Shown one piece after another: positions 1-8,200 of a stretch of DNA of 64,000 bases; position 1 is the stretch's first letter; the number at the start of each line of letters is the position of its first letter. A program made the position numbers and the translations under genes. Under the pieces are notes generated by a model, which ran no database searches, was not told where the DNA came from, and saw only the letters and a list, made by a program, of their open reading frames with translations. Source of the stretch: Neomesorhizobium albiziae (GTDB lineage: Bacteria > Pseudomonadota > Alphaproteobacteria > Rhizobiales > Rhizobiaceae); NCBI RefSeq assembly GCF_900114255.1, contig NZ_FOSL01000013.1:79279-143278 (forward strand), in the 5' to 3' direction.

Positions 1-129
1 ATTGACGGCGATGCCGCCGGCGAAATCAAGATATCGCTTGCCGTCCTCGGTGATCAGCCAGCTGCCTTCGCCGCGGTCGAAGGCCAGGGGCGCGCGGGCA
101 AAGGTCTCGTAAAGCGCCGATCCGCTCAT
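1..129 (-). CDS. argD: Acetylornithine aminotransferase, N-terminal part (cut by window edge)
   Basis: The minus strand from 129 reads [17 protein letters not shown], then a Gly-Ser-Trp-Leu stretch and a [11 protein letters not shown] segment. This is the N-terminus of PLP-dependent acetylornithine/ornithine aminotransferases of arginine synthesis (class III). Only 43 codons are present; the rest lies left of the window. A GGAG ribosome site sits 7 nt before the ATG. It is divergent from gcrA, an arrangement known from other alphaproteobacteria, which supports the name. The PLP-lysine region is not in the window. Confidence 0.85.
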   Translation of the reverse strand, partial: MSGSALYETFARAPLAFDRGEGSWLITEDGKRYLDFAGGIAVN

Positions 130-188
130 TATATCACTCCGGAAAGAAAGCAGGGACCCGCGACATTCATGCCGCTGATCCCTTCGCC

Positions 189-249
189 GGCCAAAAAATC
201 AAAAAGCCGCCTCAGCGGCGGCTTTGTGGTTATATCAGTTTTTTTGGCC
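189..249 (-). terminator. Nested dyad in the argD-gcrA intergenic region
   Basis: The inner stem AAAGCCGCC (203-211) pairs with GGCGGCTTT (217-225). An outer pair GGCCAAAAAA (189-198) / TTTTTTGGCC (240-249) encloses it. On the minus strand the inner hairpin is followed by a T-rich run, as in an intrinsic terminator. No annotated gene ends here: argD starts to the left and gcrA to the right. It could end a short minus-strand RNA or act in the argD leader. Confidence 0.5.
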
Positions 250-367
250 ATGAAGTCAACGAAAACGTCACGCAACGGTAAGCTGCGACGACAAAACCCG
301 ACACACCTGGCCGGATACGACGGCAAGTTGTTGAAAACCGAAAAAACCGATTCCTGCCGCGAGGCAG

Positions 368-384
368 ACTCTTGTCACAGAGTC
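368..384. promoter_or_regulatory. Two GANTC (CcrM) sites upstream of gcrA
   Basis: GACTC at 368-372 and GAGTC at 380-384 form an inverted pair (GACTCT-N6-AGAGTC) about 145 bp upstream of the gcrA start. GANTC is the methylation site of the cell-cycle methyltransferase CcrM, and GcrA acts at methylated GANTC promoters. Autoregulation is an inference from position. The 130-528 region holds this pair and the dyad at 189-249 but no gene that I can see. Confidence 0.45.
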
Positions 385-528
385 AGCCGATAAGGTAGTT
401 TAAGGGCAACAAAAGACTAGATTTCGTGCGGCGGACCTAATCACAAGCGCATATGTGGTACGTCCCCGGCTACCGCCGGGTCGTGAATGGATTCCGACCG
501 TTGCACGCTGGATCAGGAGCAAGGTCTC

Positions 529-1047
529 ATGAACTGGAATGACGAACGCGTCGAACTTCTCAGGAAACTCTGGGCTGAGGGTTTGTCGGCGAGCCAGATC
601 GCGGCGCAGCTCGGCGGCGTCAGCCGCAATGCGGTCATCGGCAAGGTTCATCGGCTGAAGCTTTCGAGCCGTGGCAGGGCAACCGCCGCACCGACGCGGC
701 AAAAGAAGACCTCGCAGGCATCGACCGCCACCAAGTCGGTGACGCGCAGCTCGACATCGGTTCGCTCGATGCCGGTTTCGGTCGGCGCCACCGCGCTTCA
801 GCAGCAGTTCGATGCCGAGCCCGTCGCCCGCCACTATATCCGTCCGGTCGAGAACGTGGTGGTGCCGATCTCGCGGCGGCTGCAGCTGGTGCAGCTCAGC
901 GAGCGCACCTGCAAATGGCCGAACGGCGACCCGCTGTCGGAGGATTTCAGCTTCTGCGGCAACGAGTCCGCCGAAACCGGACCTTATTGCGGCTATCATT
1001 CAAAGATTGCGTTCCAGCCGGCTTCGGAGCGCCGGCGGAACCGCTGA
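529..1047 (+). CDS. gcrA: GcrA cell cycle regulator
   Basis: This is a 172-residue protein starting MNWNDERVELLRKLWAEG. The first ~50 residues form the GcrA DNA-binding helix-turn-helix (SASQIAAQLGGVSRNAVIGK). A basic, Ala/Thr-rich linker follows, then the conserved C-terminal region with paired cysteines (CKWPNGDP, FCGN, YCGYH) that contacts sigma-70. GcrA is a sigma-70 cofactor active at GANTC-methylated promoters. An in-frame extension to 487 exists, but GGAG at about 516 and family length favour 529. Full length; divergent from argD. Confidence 0.93.
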   Translation: MNWNDERVELLRKLWAEGLSASQIAAQLGGVSRNAVIGKVHRLKLSSRGRATAAPTRQKKTSQASTATKSVTRSSTSVRSMPVSVGATALQQQFDAEPVARHYIRPVENVVVPISRRLQLVQLSERTCKWPNGDPLSEDFSFCGNESAETGPYCGYHSKIAFQPASERRRNR

Positions 1048-1078
1048 CACCCGCCATCCTCCCTGGGCGGGTACCTTC

Positions 1079-1107
1079 GGCTGGCGCATTATAGCCAGCC
1101 GTTTTTT
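1079..1107 (+). terminator. gcrA terminator embedded in the corA 3' end
   Basis: The stem GGCTGGC (1079-1085) pairs with GCCAGCC (1094-1100), followed by GTTTTTT. It is a canonical intrinsic terminator for gcrA. The corA stop codon is at 1089-1091, so the downstream arm and the T-tract also encode the last CorA residues (NGWL). Confidence 0.75.
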
Positions 1108-2099
1108 CTGAACCGCCAGTAGAGGAACGCGCAGGTGGACACGATAAACATCAGCACCGTCTGATAGCCAAACGTCATCCTCAATTCGGGCATGTTGTCG
1201 AAATTCATGCCGTATATGCCGGCAACGGCGGTCGGCACGGCAAGGATGGCGGCCCAGGAGGCGAGCTTCTTGGCGATCGCCGTTTCCTGACTCTGGCCAA
1301 CCAGCAGGCTCGCCTCGAAGGCAAACGCCAGAACCTCGCGCAGATTGTCGATCTTTTCCTGCACTGTGCGGATGTGGTCGGTGACATCGCGAAACAGCGG
1401 GTGCATGGCGGAGCGGATCTGCGGCAGATCGGCGCTGGTCAACCGGCGGCAGACCTCGACCAGCGGGCCCGCGGCATTGCGCAGGCGCAGGAGATCGCGG
1501 CGCAACATATAGAGCCGCTCGATGTCGGCGGCCGTCATCGGCTTGACCAGGACGCGGTCCTCGATCTCGTCGACCTCCGCCTCGATCTGCTCCAGCACCG
1601 GCATGTAGTTGTCGACGATGAAATCGAGGATGGCATAGAGAATGAAATCCTCGCCCTTCGACAGGGCCGACGGGCAGCTTTCCCAATGTTGGCGCACCGA
1701 CGTATAGGACGTCGAAGGTCCGTGGCGGACGCTGACGATGTAGCCCGAGCCGACGAACAGATGCGTCTCTCCGAAGGTGACGCGGCCCTCGAACAACTGC
1801 GCGGTGCGGGCGACGATGAACAGGGCGTCGCCATATTGCTCGACCTTCGGCCGCTGGTGCGGATGCTCGGCATCCTCGATGGCTAGATCGTGCAGGTGGA
1901 ACTGGCGCTGCACACGCAGCAGGAGATCGCGGTCGGGTTCGAGCAGGCCGATCCAGACGAAATGGCCCTCCTTCGCCGCCCACTCGCCCGCTTCGTCCAC
2001 CGGTATGTCGGCAACGCGGTGTCCGGCCGCATAGACGCTCGACGCGACGATGCCGGCTTCGGGTGCGCCGGATGCCTTGATATTGCGCGGCAGTTCCAT
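1089..2099 (-). CDS. corA: CorA-family magnesium/cobalt transporter
   Basis: This 336-residue protein has the CorA layout: a large N-terminal cytoplasmic domain, long helices rich in Glu/Arg, then two C-terminal membrane segments (about 272-296 and 309-327) separated by the signature YGMN loop (GMN at 297-299). The short basic tail WRFRKNGWL would lie in the cytoplasm. CorA forms a homopentameric inner-membrane channel for Mg2+ (also Co2+, Ni2+). It is convergent with gcrA and shares the terminator sequence at 1079-1107. phoU is upstream on the same strand after 87 bp. Confidence 0.93.
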   Translation of the reverse strand: MELPRNIKASGAPEAGIVASSVYAAGHRVADIPVDEAGEWAAKEGHFVWIGLLEPDRDLLLRVQRQFHLHDLAIEDAEHPHQRPKVEQYGDALFIVARTAQLFEGRVTFGETHLFVGSGYIVSVRHGPSTSYTSVRQHWESCPSALSKGEDFILYAILDFIVDNYMPVLEQIEAEVDEIEDRVLVKPMTAADIERLYMLRRDLLRLRNAAGPLVEVCRRLTSADLPQIRSAMHPLFRDVTDHIRTVQEKIDNLREVLAFAFEASLLVGQSQETAIAKKLASWAAILAVPTAVAGIYGMNFDNMPELRMTFGYQTVLMFIVSTCAFLYWRFRKNGWL

Positions 2100-2186
2100 T
2101 TCAGCCTCCCGAAGGCGCTCACCTTCGCTCGGAACCCTACTCCCCCCACCCTAGCGCATTCCCGGTCGACCTTCGAGCCCGTTACT

Positions 2187-2909
2187 TCAGCCGGCGGATT
2201 CCGCCTTCACGACCACGCGGTGGCTCTTGTCTTCCTTGGGCCGGTCGGGCGGCATCTGCTCGCCGGTCACGACGTAATAGACGGTTTCGGCGATGTTCGT
2301 GGCGTGGTCGCCGATGCGTTCGATGTTCTTGGCGCAAAACAGAAGATGCGTGCAGGCGGTGATGTTGCGCGGATCCTCCATCATGTAGGTCAGGAGTTCG
2401 CGAAACAGCGACGTGTACATGGCGTCGATCTGGTCGTCGCGGTCGCGCACGAAGCCGAGGCGCTCGACCGAACGCGACGCATAGGCGTCGAGCACGTCCT
2501 TGAGCTGGGTCAGCGCAAGTTCGGCCAGCGCCTGCAGGCCACGGAACAGGCTGAACGGATGGCGGGCGTTGCTGACGGCCACCACCCGCTTGGCGATGTT
2601 CTTGCCGAGATCGCCGACCCGTTCGAGATCGGAGGAAATGCGGATCGCGCCGATAATCTCGCGCAAATCGTCGGCGACCGGCTGGCGCTTGGCGATGACG
2701 ATGATCGCCTTGTCGTCGATCTCGCGCTGGCCTTCATCGAGAAAGGCGTCGTCGTCGATCACCTTGCGGGCGAGGCCGGCATCGGCATTGACGAGCGCCG
2801 AAACGGCCTGGTCGACCATGCGCTCGGCACGACCGCCCATGCCGGCAATGCGGTTGGCGAGAAACTTCAGTTCCTCATCGAAAGAGCGCGACGTGTGCTG
2901 CGACTGCAT
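2187..2909 (-). CDS. phoU: PhoU phosphate-signalling regulator
   Basis: This is a 240-residue all-helical protein with two PhoU repeats, each with its acidic metal-binding motif region (DDAFLDEGQREID in the first). PhoU links the Pst transporter to the PhoR kinase and holds the Pho response off when phosphate is plentiful. The start MQSQHTS at 2909 was chosen over an upstream ATG at 2999 because family members begin SFDEEL near residue 10. A GGAGG lies upstream. It is unusual that no pstSCAB or phoB flanks it here; phoR lies 4 kb away. Confidence 0.92.
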   Translation of the reverse strand: MQSQHTSRSFDEELKFLANRIAGMGGRAERMVDQAVSALVNADAGLARKVIDDDAFLDEGQREIDDKAIIVIAKRQPVADDLREIIGAIRISSDLERVGDLGKNIAKRVVAVSNARHPFSLFRGLQALAELALTQLKDVLDAYASRSVERLGFVRDRDDQIDAMYTSLFRELLTYMMEDPRNITACTHLLFCAKNIERIGDHATNIAETVYYVVTGEQMPPDRPKEDKSHRVVVKAESAG

Positions 2910-3025
2910 GCTGTTTCCGTCTTCCTCCCGGCCGCGACTCCCTCGCGGCCGTTTCATCCTCCATAAGCTAGTCGGATGACGGAAAAAAGAAACCGGCAAG
3001 GCCGCATGCCTTCAATTCCGCCGGT

Positions 3026-3250
3026 TCACGCGATAGCTTGACCTTTTGCCGGCTGAACACATGCGGCCCAGGCGTTGCTCCTTGTGTGTTCGGACTTCGC
3101 AGGCGTCTCGGGACGACTTTTTTCAAACAGGCGGACCAGCCAGTGCAGGCCCTGCCATTCCGGACCATCTAGCGGATCGGCAAGCGGGTGCTTGCGCCGC
3201 AGCCTGTTGCTCTCCACCAGTTCGTCGATCAGAACGCTGAATTCGAACAT
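3026..3250 (-). CDS. Small hypothetical protein divergent from LacI regulator
   Basis: A 74-codon ORF begins MFEFSVLIDELVESN. A strong ribosome site AGAGGAG precedes the ATG, so translation is likely. It has no signal peptide or membrane segment, and the second half is Trp-containing and basic. I do not recognise the family. It is divergent from the LacI-type gene, with three LacI-like operators in between, so it may be a target of that regulator. Confidence 0.55.
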   Translation of the reverse strand: MFEFSVLIDELVESNRLRRKHPLADPLDGPEWQGLHWLVRLFEKSRPETPAKSEHTRSNAWAACVQPAKGQAIA

Positions 3251-3325
3251 TGGATTTCTCCTCTTTAGTCAAAGCTTGAGCGCAACCGGCGGATGGAGCC
3301 GCCGAGCGATTCCGCTCAAACAGAA

Positions 3326-3418
3326 TGAATCGATTCAATCAAACGACATGATTGCCTTGAACCGATTCAAAATTTATATCAATCGCGGGGAAAGTCAAGC
3401 GAAATTGAACCGATCCAA
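3326..3418. promoter_or_regulatory. Three LacI-family operators
   Basis: Three related palindromes occur: TGAATCGATTCA (3326-3337, perfect), TTGAACCGATTCAA (3357-3370) and TTGAACCGATCCAA (3405-3418). All match a TTGAAyCGATTCAA consensus with the central CG typical of LacI/PurR-family sites. Centre spacings are about 32 and 48 bp. They lie between the small minus-strand ORF and the LacI-type gene, the last one directly before its possible ATG, which suggests autorepression. Confidence 0.7.
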
Positions 3419-3465
3419 TCATGGTGCTATGGAGACCATTGAAGAGCATCTGCGCAGGAGGCGAA

Positions 3466-4524
3466 TTGTCGAACAAAGCGATCAGGCTGGCCGATGTCGC
3501 CAAAGCAGCGGGGGTCTCGCAAGGGACGGCGTCGAACGTTTTCAGCCGGCCGCAAATCGTCCGCGAGGAGGTGCGCGAGCGCGTCCGCGCGGTGGCAAAG
3601 GAGATGGGCTACAACGGCCCCGACCCGAGAGGCCGGATGCTGCGCGCCGGCAAGGTCAACGCCATCGGCGTCGTTACTTCGGAGCCGCTCTCCTATTTCT
3701 TCAACGACCCTTACGCCCGCGTGCTGATGGAGGGCATCACCGAAGCCTGCGACGCCGGCGGCGCTGGCATTTCGCTGGTGTCGTCGCAGAACCGCGAGGA
3801 ACTGGCCTGGAATATCAACAGCGCGCTGGTCGACGGCTTCGTGCTGTTTTGCCTGGAGGGCGACAGCCGGCTGATCGAACTGACGCGCGAGCGGACGCTG
3901 CCCTTCGTTGCGCTAGCGCTCGGCTTCGAGGATCAGTCCATCCCGGCCATCGGCGTCGACAATATCGCCGGCGCCAGGATGATGGCCCGCCATGTCGCGG
4001 AACTCGGCCATCGCCGCGTCGCCATCCTCTCGCTGCCTTTCGCCGACGACCGCTTTGGCCCCGCCTCCATGGATGACGTCCACGCGGCGATCTATGCCAC
4101 CTCGAGCGACCGCATCGCCGGTTATTTCGAGGGCCTCGCGGAATTCGGCATCGACACCGCGAAGGTGCCTGTCTTCGAAACGCAGAATGACGGGCAAACT
4201 ACCCGCGCCGGACTGGAGTATCTGTTCAGCCAGGCCGAACCGCCAACGGCGATCCTTGCGATGTCCGACCGCATCGCGCTCGACGCACTGGACTGGCTGC
4301 GCCAGCGCGGCATCAAGGTGCCGCTGGACGTTTCGGTGGCGGGCTTCGACGGCGTGCCGGAAGCCGCCCTTTCCAGCCCGCCGCTGACGACGGTGGCGCA
4401 GCCAATTGCCGAAATCGGCCGCCGCGCGGTGAAGGCGATCCTCGATGGCGCATCGCCGGGATATCGCGAGATGCTCGACCTTGAGCTTGTCGTGCGCGGC
4501 TCGACCGCAACGCCGAAAAACTAG
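3466..4524 (+). CDS. LacI-family transcriptional regulator
   Basis: This 352-residue protein has an N-terminal LacI helix-turn-helix (IRLADVAKAAGVSQGTASNVF) and a periplasmic-binding-protein-like effector domain (VNAIGVVTS ... DGFVLFCLEGD ... AILAMSDRIALDAL ... VSVAGFDGVPE). The start is a TTG at 3466, chosen because AGGAGG lies just upstream (3456-3461). An in-frame ATG at 3421 would add 15 residues and lies next to an operator. The inducer is unknown. No sugar transport or catabolic gene is adjacent, so its targets are elsewhere or the small ORF at 3026-3250. Confidence 0.88.
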   Translation: MSNKAIRLADVAKAAGVSQGTASNVFSRPQIVREEVRERVRAVAKEMGYNGPDPRGRMLRAGKVNAIGVVTSEPLSYFFNDPYARVLMEGITEACDAGGAGISLVSSQNREELAWNINSALVDGFVLFCLEGDSRLIELTRERTLPFVALALGFEDQSIPAIGVDNIAGARMMARHVAELGHRRVAILSLPFADDRFGPASMDDVHAAIYATSSDRIAGYFEGLAEFGIDTAKVPVFETQNDGQTTRAGLEYLFSQAEPPTAILAMSDRIALDALDWLRQRGIKVPLDVSVAGFDGVPEAALSSPPLTTVAQPIAEIGRRAVKAILDGASPGYREMLDLELVVRGSTATPKN

Positions 4525-4534
4525 GTTCCGCCAG

Positions 4535-5449
4535 TCATGCCGTCTGGAGGTCGAGCCCTTGGGCGCGCAGGCGCGTGACGTCCCGTACAGGCGGCGCGCC
4601 GAACAGGCGTCGGTATTCGCGGGTGAATTGCGACGGACTTTCATAGCCCACCTCGTAGCCCGCCGCCGCGGCGTCGAACGCGCCGCCAACCATCAGGCGG
4701 CGCGCTTCCTGCAGGCGGACCTGCTTCTGGTATTGCAGCGGGCTCATCGCCGTGACTTCCCGGAAATAGTGATGGAACGCCGACGGGCTCATGCGTGCTT
4801 CGTTCGCCACCACCTCGATGCTGAAAGGCTGGGCATAGTGCTCCTTGATCCAGGCGATCGCCCGCCCGATCTGATGGATCTTGCTGCCGGCGGTGGCGAT
4901 GTGCCTGACCGCCCCGCTCTGCTCTCCAGCGAGCAGCCGGTAATAGATCTCGCGCAGCAGCAGCGGCGCCAGAAACGGAATGTGCTCCGGCTCGTCCAGC
5001 AGGCGTACAAGCCGGATCGCCGCGCCGGCCAGGTCGGATGACATGTCGCTGATGAACAGACCGCGCTCGACGCTTCCCTTGGCGATCGCCGAGGCGCCTT
5101 TCTCCGTCAGCACTGACGCCAGCATCGCGGCGTCGAGGTCGATGCGGACACAGAGATACGGCAGTTCCGGAGAAGCCTTGGTCACCTGCCCTGAAAGCGG
5201 CAGGTCAACAGACACGACAAGGTATTTCGCCGGATTGTAGCAATAGCGGAGATCGGCCAGAGCGACCTCCTTCTCTCCTTGGGCGATTATACAAACCGCC
5301 GGATGATGCAGTATCTGCAATGGCTCGGTCGGCTGGCTCTGCCTGATCAGGCCGAGGCCCGGAATCGCAGTCTCGTGCACACCATCACCCGGAGTGTGGC
5401 GCATCGTCACCTCGGCTAGCAATCCCATATTTTGCTCGGTCTTCAGCAT
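4535..5449 (-). CDS. AraC-family transcriptional regulator
   Basis: This 304-residue protein has an N-terminal AraC_N (cupin-like) domain (AIPGLGLIRQ ... ILHHPAVCIIAQGEKEV) and a C-terminal double helix-turn-helix (VVANEARMSPSAFHHYFREVTAMSPLQYQ; GYESPSQFTREYRRLFG). It is divergent from a short-chain dehydrogenase with an operator between them, the usual layout for such regulators controlling aldehyde or electrophile-detoxifying reductases. Alternative starts at 5428 and 5404 are possible; the latter has the best ribosome site, but the family needs the LLAEVTMRH segment. The effector is unknown. Confidence 0.88.
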   Translation of the reverse strand: MLKTEQNMGLLAEVTMRHTPGDGVHETAIPGLGLIRQSQPTEPLQILHHPAVCIIAQGEKEVALADLRYCYNPAKYLVVSVDLPLSGQVTKASPELPYLCVRIDLDAAMLASVLTEKGASAIAKGSVERGLFISDMSSDLAGAAIRLVRLLDEPEHIPFLAPLLLREIYYRLLAGEQSGAVRHIATAGSKIHQIGRAIAWIKEHYAQPFSIEVVANEARMSPSAFHHYFREVTAMSPLQYQKQVRLQEARRLMVGGAFDAAAAGYEVGYESPSQFTREYRRLFGAPPVRDVTRLRAQGLDLQTA

Positions 5450-5511
5450 GGAGCTTGCTTTTCACGAAATTCCGCCGTGCACAAGGGATAGATCGTCAGG
5501 CAAGACGCATT

Positions 5512-5566
5512 TCTGGAGGATCAGGCAATCTTTGCGGAGGATCGGTCTACTGCCTGATCCTCCAGA
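5512..5566. promoter_or_regulatory. AraC-type operator: 16-bp inverted repeat with inner direct repeat
   Basis: TCTGGAGGATCAGGCA (5512-5527) is perfectly inverted at 5551-5566. Inside, GGAGGATC recurs as a direct repeat at 5515 and 5536, a 21-bp (two helical turn) spacing typical of AraC-family half-sites. It lies between the AraC gene and the dehydrogenase start, about 50 bp before the latter. Confidence 0.7.
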
Positions 5567-5615
5567 ACACATAGTTTCCGTCGTGTCAGAAATTTCCAAA
5601 CCACAGGAGACGGAA

Positions 5616-6350
5616 ATGTCAGCCATCGAAAACAAGGTCGTTCTGGTCACCGGCGCCTCGAGTGGCATCGGCGAAGCGATCGCCGGTGAACTTGCAGGCG
5701 CCGGCGCCATCGTTTTTGCCGGAGCCCGCCGCACCGACCGCTTGGAACGACTGGCCGAAGAGATCGCCGCCAAGGGTGGAACGGTACGCGTATCGGCTCT
5801 CGACGTTACATCGCGGGAAGCGGTCGCGGCATTCGCCGACCGGGCGCGAAAGGAGTTCGGCCGCATCGACGCCATTGTCAACAATGCGGGCGTCATGCCG
5901 CTGTCGCCGCTCAATGCCCTCAAGGTCGACGAGTGGAACCAGATGATCGACGTGAACATTCGCGGCGTGCTGCATGGCATCGCGGCTGTGTTGCCGACAA
6001 TGGAAGAACAGGGCGAAGGACACATCATCAACGTCGCATCGATTGGAGCGCACCACGTTTCTCCGACGGCTGCGGTTTATTGCGCAACCAAATACGCGGT
6101 TTGGGCAATTTCCGACGGGTTGCGTCAGGAAACCGAGCGGCTACGCGTCACCGTCATCTCGCCGGGAGTGGTCACATCCGAACTGGCCGAAACGATCTCC
6201 GACGACACGGCACGCGCGGCGATGCGCGATTTCCGCAAGACGGCAATCGAGCCGGACGCAATTGCGCGCGCCGTGCGTTTCGCCATGGAGCAGCCAAGCG
6301 ATGTCGATGTCAGCGAAATGATCGTGCGTCCCGTCGCCAGCCCCCACTGA
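5616..6350 (+). CDS. SDR-family NAD(P)-dependent oxidoreductase
   Basis: This is a 244-residue classical short-chain dehydrogenase. It shows the cofactor motif TGASSGIG (residues 12-19), the structural NNAG motif, the catalytic serine in VASIGAHH and YxxxK (Tyr155, Lys159). It is close to the clavulanate-dehydrogenase/YdfG-like cytosolic group. Start 5616 follows AGGAGACGGAA; the open frame extends upstream without a ribosome site. It is probably cotranscribed with the Atu4866-family gene 16 bp downstream. The substrate cannot be read from sequence; control by the AraC neighbour is likely. Confidence 0.9.
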   Translation: MSAIENKVVLVTGASSGIGEAIAGELAGAGAIVFAGARRTDRLERLAEEIAAKGGTVRVSALDVTSREAVAAFADRARKEFGRIDAIVNNAGVMPLSPLNALKVDEWNQMIDVNIRGVLHGIAAVLPTMEEQGEGHIINVASIGAHHVSPTAAVYCATKYAVWAISDGLRQETERLRVTVISPGVVTSELAETISDDTARAAMRDFRKTAIEPDAIARAVRFAMEQPSDVDVSEMIVRPVASPH

Positions 6351-6366
6351 GTCAGCGCAAGGAGAG

Positions 6367-6741
6367 ATGATGATGAGATACACAGAAACGCGCGGCCTCG
6401 CGGGCGCGATCGCCGCCGCGATGGTGATCTTCGGCCCGGTTGCGTCAGATCAGGGCCGTTCGCAAGCAACCGGGATATCCACGCCGAAACCGGAGAACAG
6501 CATGAAGAACCATCCTTATGTCGGCATGTGGGTGACTGCCGATGGTCATGTCCGCCAGGAACTGCTGGCGAACGGCCGTTACGATGAAGCGCGTGGCGCA
6601 CGCAAAAGCGCCTACCAGGGGCGCTACCAGGTTACCGGCAGCCATATCGACTATTGGGACGACACCGGCTTCACCGCCGACGGAACATTCGTCGACGGCG
6701 TGCTCTATCACGGCGGCATGGTTTTCTATCGGGAACGATAG
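6367..6741 (+). CDS. Atu4866-family protein
   Basis: This 124-residue protein has an N-terminal hydrophobic stretch (residues 10-25, possible signal peptide) and a core NHPYVGMWVTADGHVRQELL ... GRYQVTGSHIDYWDDTGFTADG. The core matches the Agrobacterium Atu4866 family, a small lipocalin-like beta-barrel of unknown role often found next to SDR/AraC pairs. AAGGAGAG precedes three consecutive ATG codons. It likely forms one operon with the upstream dehydrogenase. Confidence 0.82.
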   Translation: MMMRYTETRGLAGAIAAAMVIFGPVASDQGRSQATGISTPKPENSMKNHPYVGMWVTADGHVRQELLANGRYDEARGARKSAYQGRYQVTGSHIDYWDDTGFTADGTFVDGVLYHGGMVFYRER

Positions 6742-6786
6742 CCTGCATACCATCAGGCGCGGCGACGCTATCCCTGCCGCCGCGCT

Positions 6787-8109
6787 TCAAGTCTTCGCCA
6801 CCGGCAGGTGGACCGTGAAGGTCGCCCCCTCGCCCACCTTCGATTTGATCGACAGACGCGCATTGTGGCGGGTGAGGATGTGCTTGACGATGGCGAGGCC
6901 GAGGCCGGTGCCCTTCTGGGCCCGGCTGGTATCGACATCCACGCGGTAGAAACGTTCGGTGATGCGGGGAATGTGCTCCTCGGCGATGCCGGGGCCGAAA
7001 TCCCGGAACGACACTGCGACTTCGGGATCCGGCCCCGCGCGCGACGGCTCGATGGAAACCACCACCTTGCCGCCGGACTGGCCATATTTGCAGGCATTTT
7101 CCAGAAGGTTTTCGAAGACCTGGAAAAGCTCGTCGCGGCTGCCGGGAACTTCGACGGGACCTTCCGGCAATTCCCTTACGATGACGACGCCGGACTCGCT
7201 CGCCAGCGGGGTCAGCGTGCCGATGACGCTTTCGACGGTTTCGCGCACGTCGACCTTGCTGCCTGGTCCCAGATAAGGCTTCATCTCAAGCCGCGACAGC
7301 GACAGGAGGTCGTCGATCAGTCGCGCCATGCGGCCGGTCTGGTTCTGCATGATCTGCAGGAAATTCTCGCGCGCGCCGGCATCGTTTTTCGCCGGGCCGC
7401 GCAGCGTCTCGATGAAACCGGCGATCGAGGCAAGCGGCGTGCGCAATTCATGGCTGGCGTTGGCGATGAAATCGGCGCGCATGCGGTCGATGCGGCGGGC
7501 TTCGCTCTGATCTTTGAAGATGATCACGAACAGCCCGGTGTCGCTGCCGACCGGCGTCGCCTCGACGCGGAAGACGCGCTCCACCGGCACCCGCTCGGCA
7601 TAGTCGATGGCGCCGGGGATGCCGGTCGCCAGCACGCGCTGGATAAGCTGCTGCATTTCCGGGGCACGGAATTTCATTTGCAGCGGCATGCCTTGCCCGA
7701 CTCCGCCGAAGGACACCGCAGCAGCGGCATTGGCGTGCACCACCACGCCCCTTGCGTCGAAGACGAAGAGCGGGTCGGGCACCGCAGCGGCAAGGTCGGC
7801 GACCGGCAGCGTGTCGAGCACGGTTTGCCCATTGGCGGCCGCCTGATCGGCACGGCGCTGACCGACAGTGCGGCGCGGCGCCAGCGCGGCCACCGCGATG
7901 ACCAAGGCCACCGCGAGCCAGACCGCCCAGGACGGCGGATCACCCGCCATACCGAGAGCCACGAGTGCTGCGACCGAAACGATCAGCGTCCAGCGGGCTT
8001 CGGAGAGCCGTTCGGCGACGACCGCCGTGGCGCGCCTTGGGTGGCCGTTTCTGGCTTCCTCGTCCATCAGCATTCCCGCCGCCAGCGGTCCGATTCCGAC
8101 ATTTTGCAT
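6787..8109 (-). CDS. phoR: PhoR-like membrane sensor histidine kinase
   Basis: This 440-residue kinase has two membrane segments near residues 41-56 and 60-76, a PAS domain (DPLFVFDARGVVVHANAAA), a HisKA domain with phospho-acceptor His near residue 220 (NASHELRTPLASIAGF), and HATPase boxes N (ENLLENACKYG), G1 (DFGPGIAEEHIPRITERFYR) and G2 (GTGLGLAIVKH). This layout matches PhoR, the phosphate-responsive kinase of PhoB. The response-regulator gene is not adjacent. The name rests on architecture and on the phosphate genes nearby (phoU, ppk2). Confidence 0.85.
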   Translation of the reverse strand: MQNVGIGPLAAGMLMDEEARNGHPRRATAVVAERLSEARWTLIVSVAALVALGMAGDPPSWAVWLAVALVIAVAALAPRRTVGQRRADQAAANGQTVLDTLPVADLAAAVPDPLFVFDARGVVVHANAAAAVSFGGVGQGMPLQMKFRAPEMQQLIQRVLATGIPGAIDYAERVPVERVFRVEATPVGSDTGLFVIIFKDQSEARRIDRMRADFIANASHELRTPLASIAGFIETLRGPAKNDAGARENFLQIMQNQTGRMARLIDDLLSLSRLEMKPYLGPGSKVDVRETVESVIGTLTPLASESGVVIVRELPEGPVEVPGSRDELFQVFENLLENACKYGQSGGKVVVSIEPSRAGPDPEVAVSFRDFGPGIAEEHIPRITERFYRVDVDTSRAQKGTGLGLAIVKHILTRHNARLSIKSKVGEGATFTVHLPVAKT

Positions 8110-8200
8110 CGCTCCACCAGGGCGATAACCCTATCTGCAACTTCCGGCTGGACCGGCTCAGAGCCACCCAATAGCATGCTGTTTCCCAAGGGAAAGGCAT

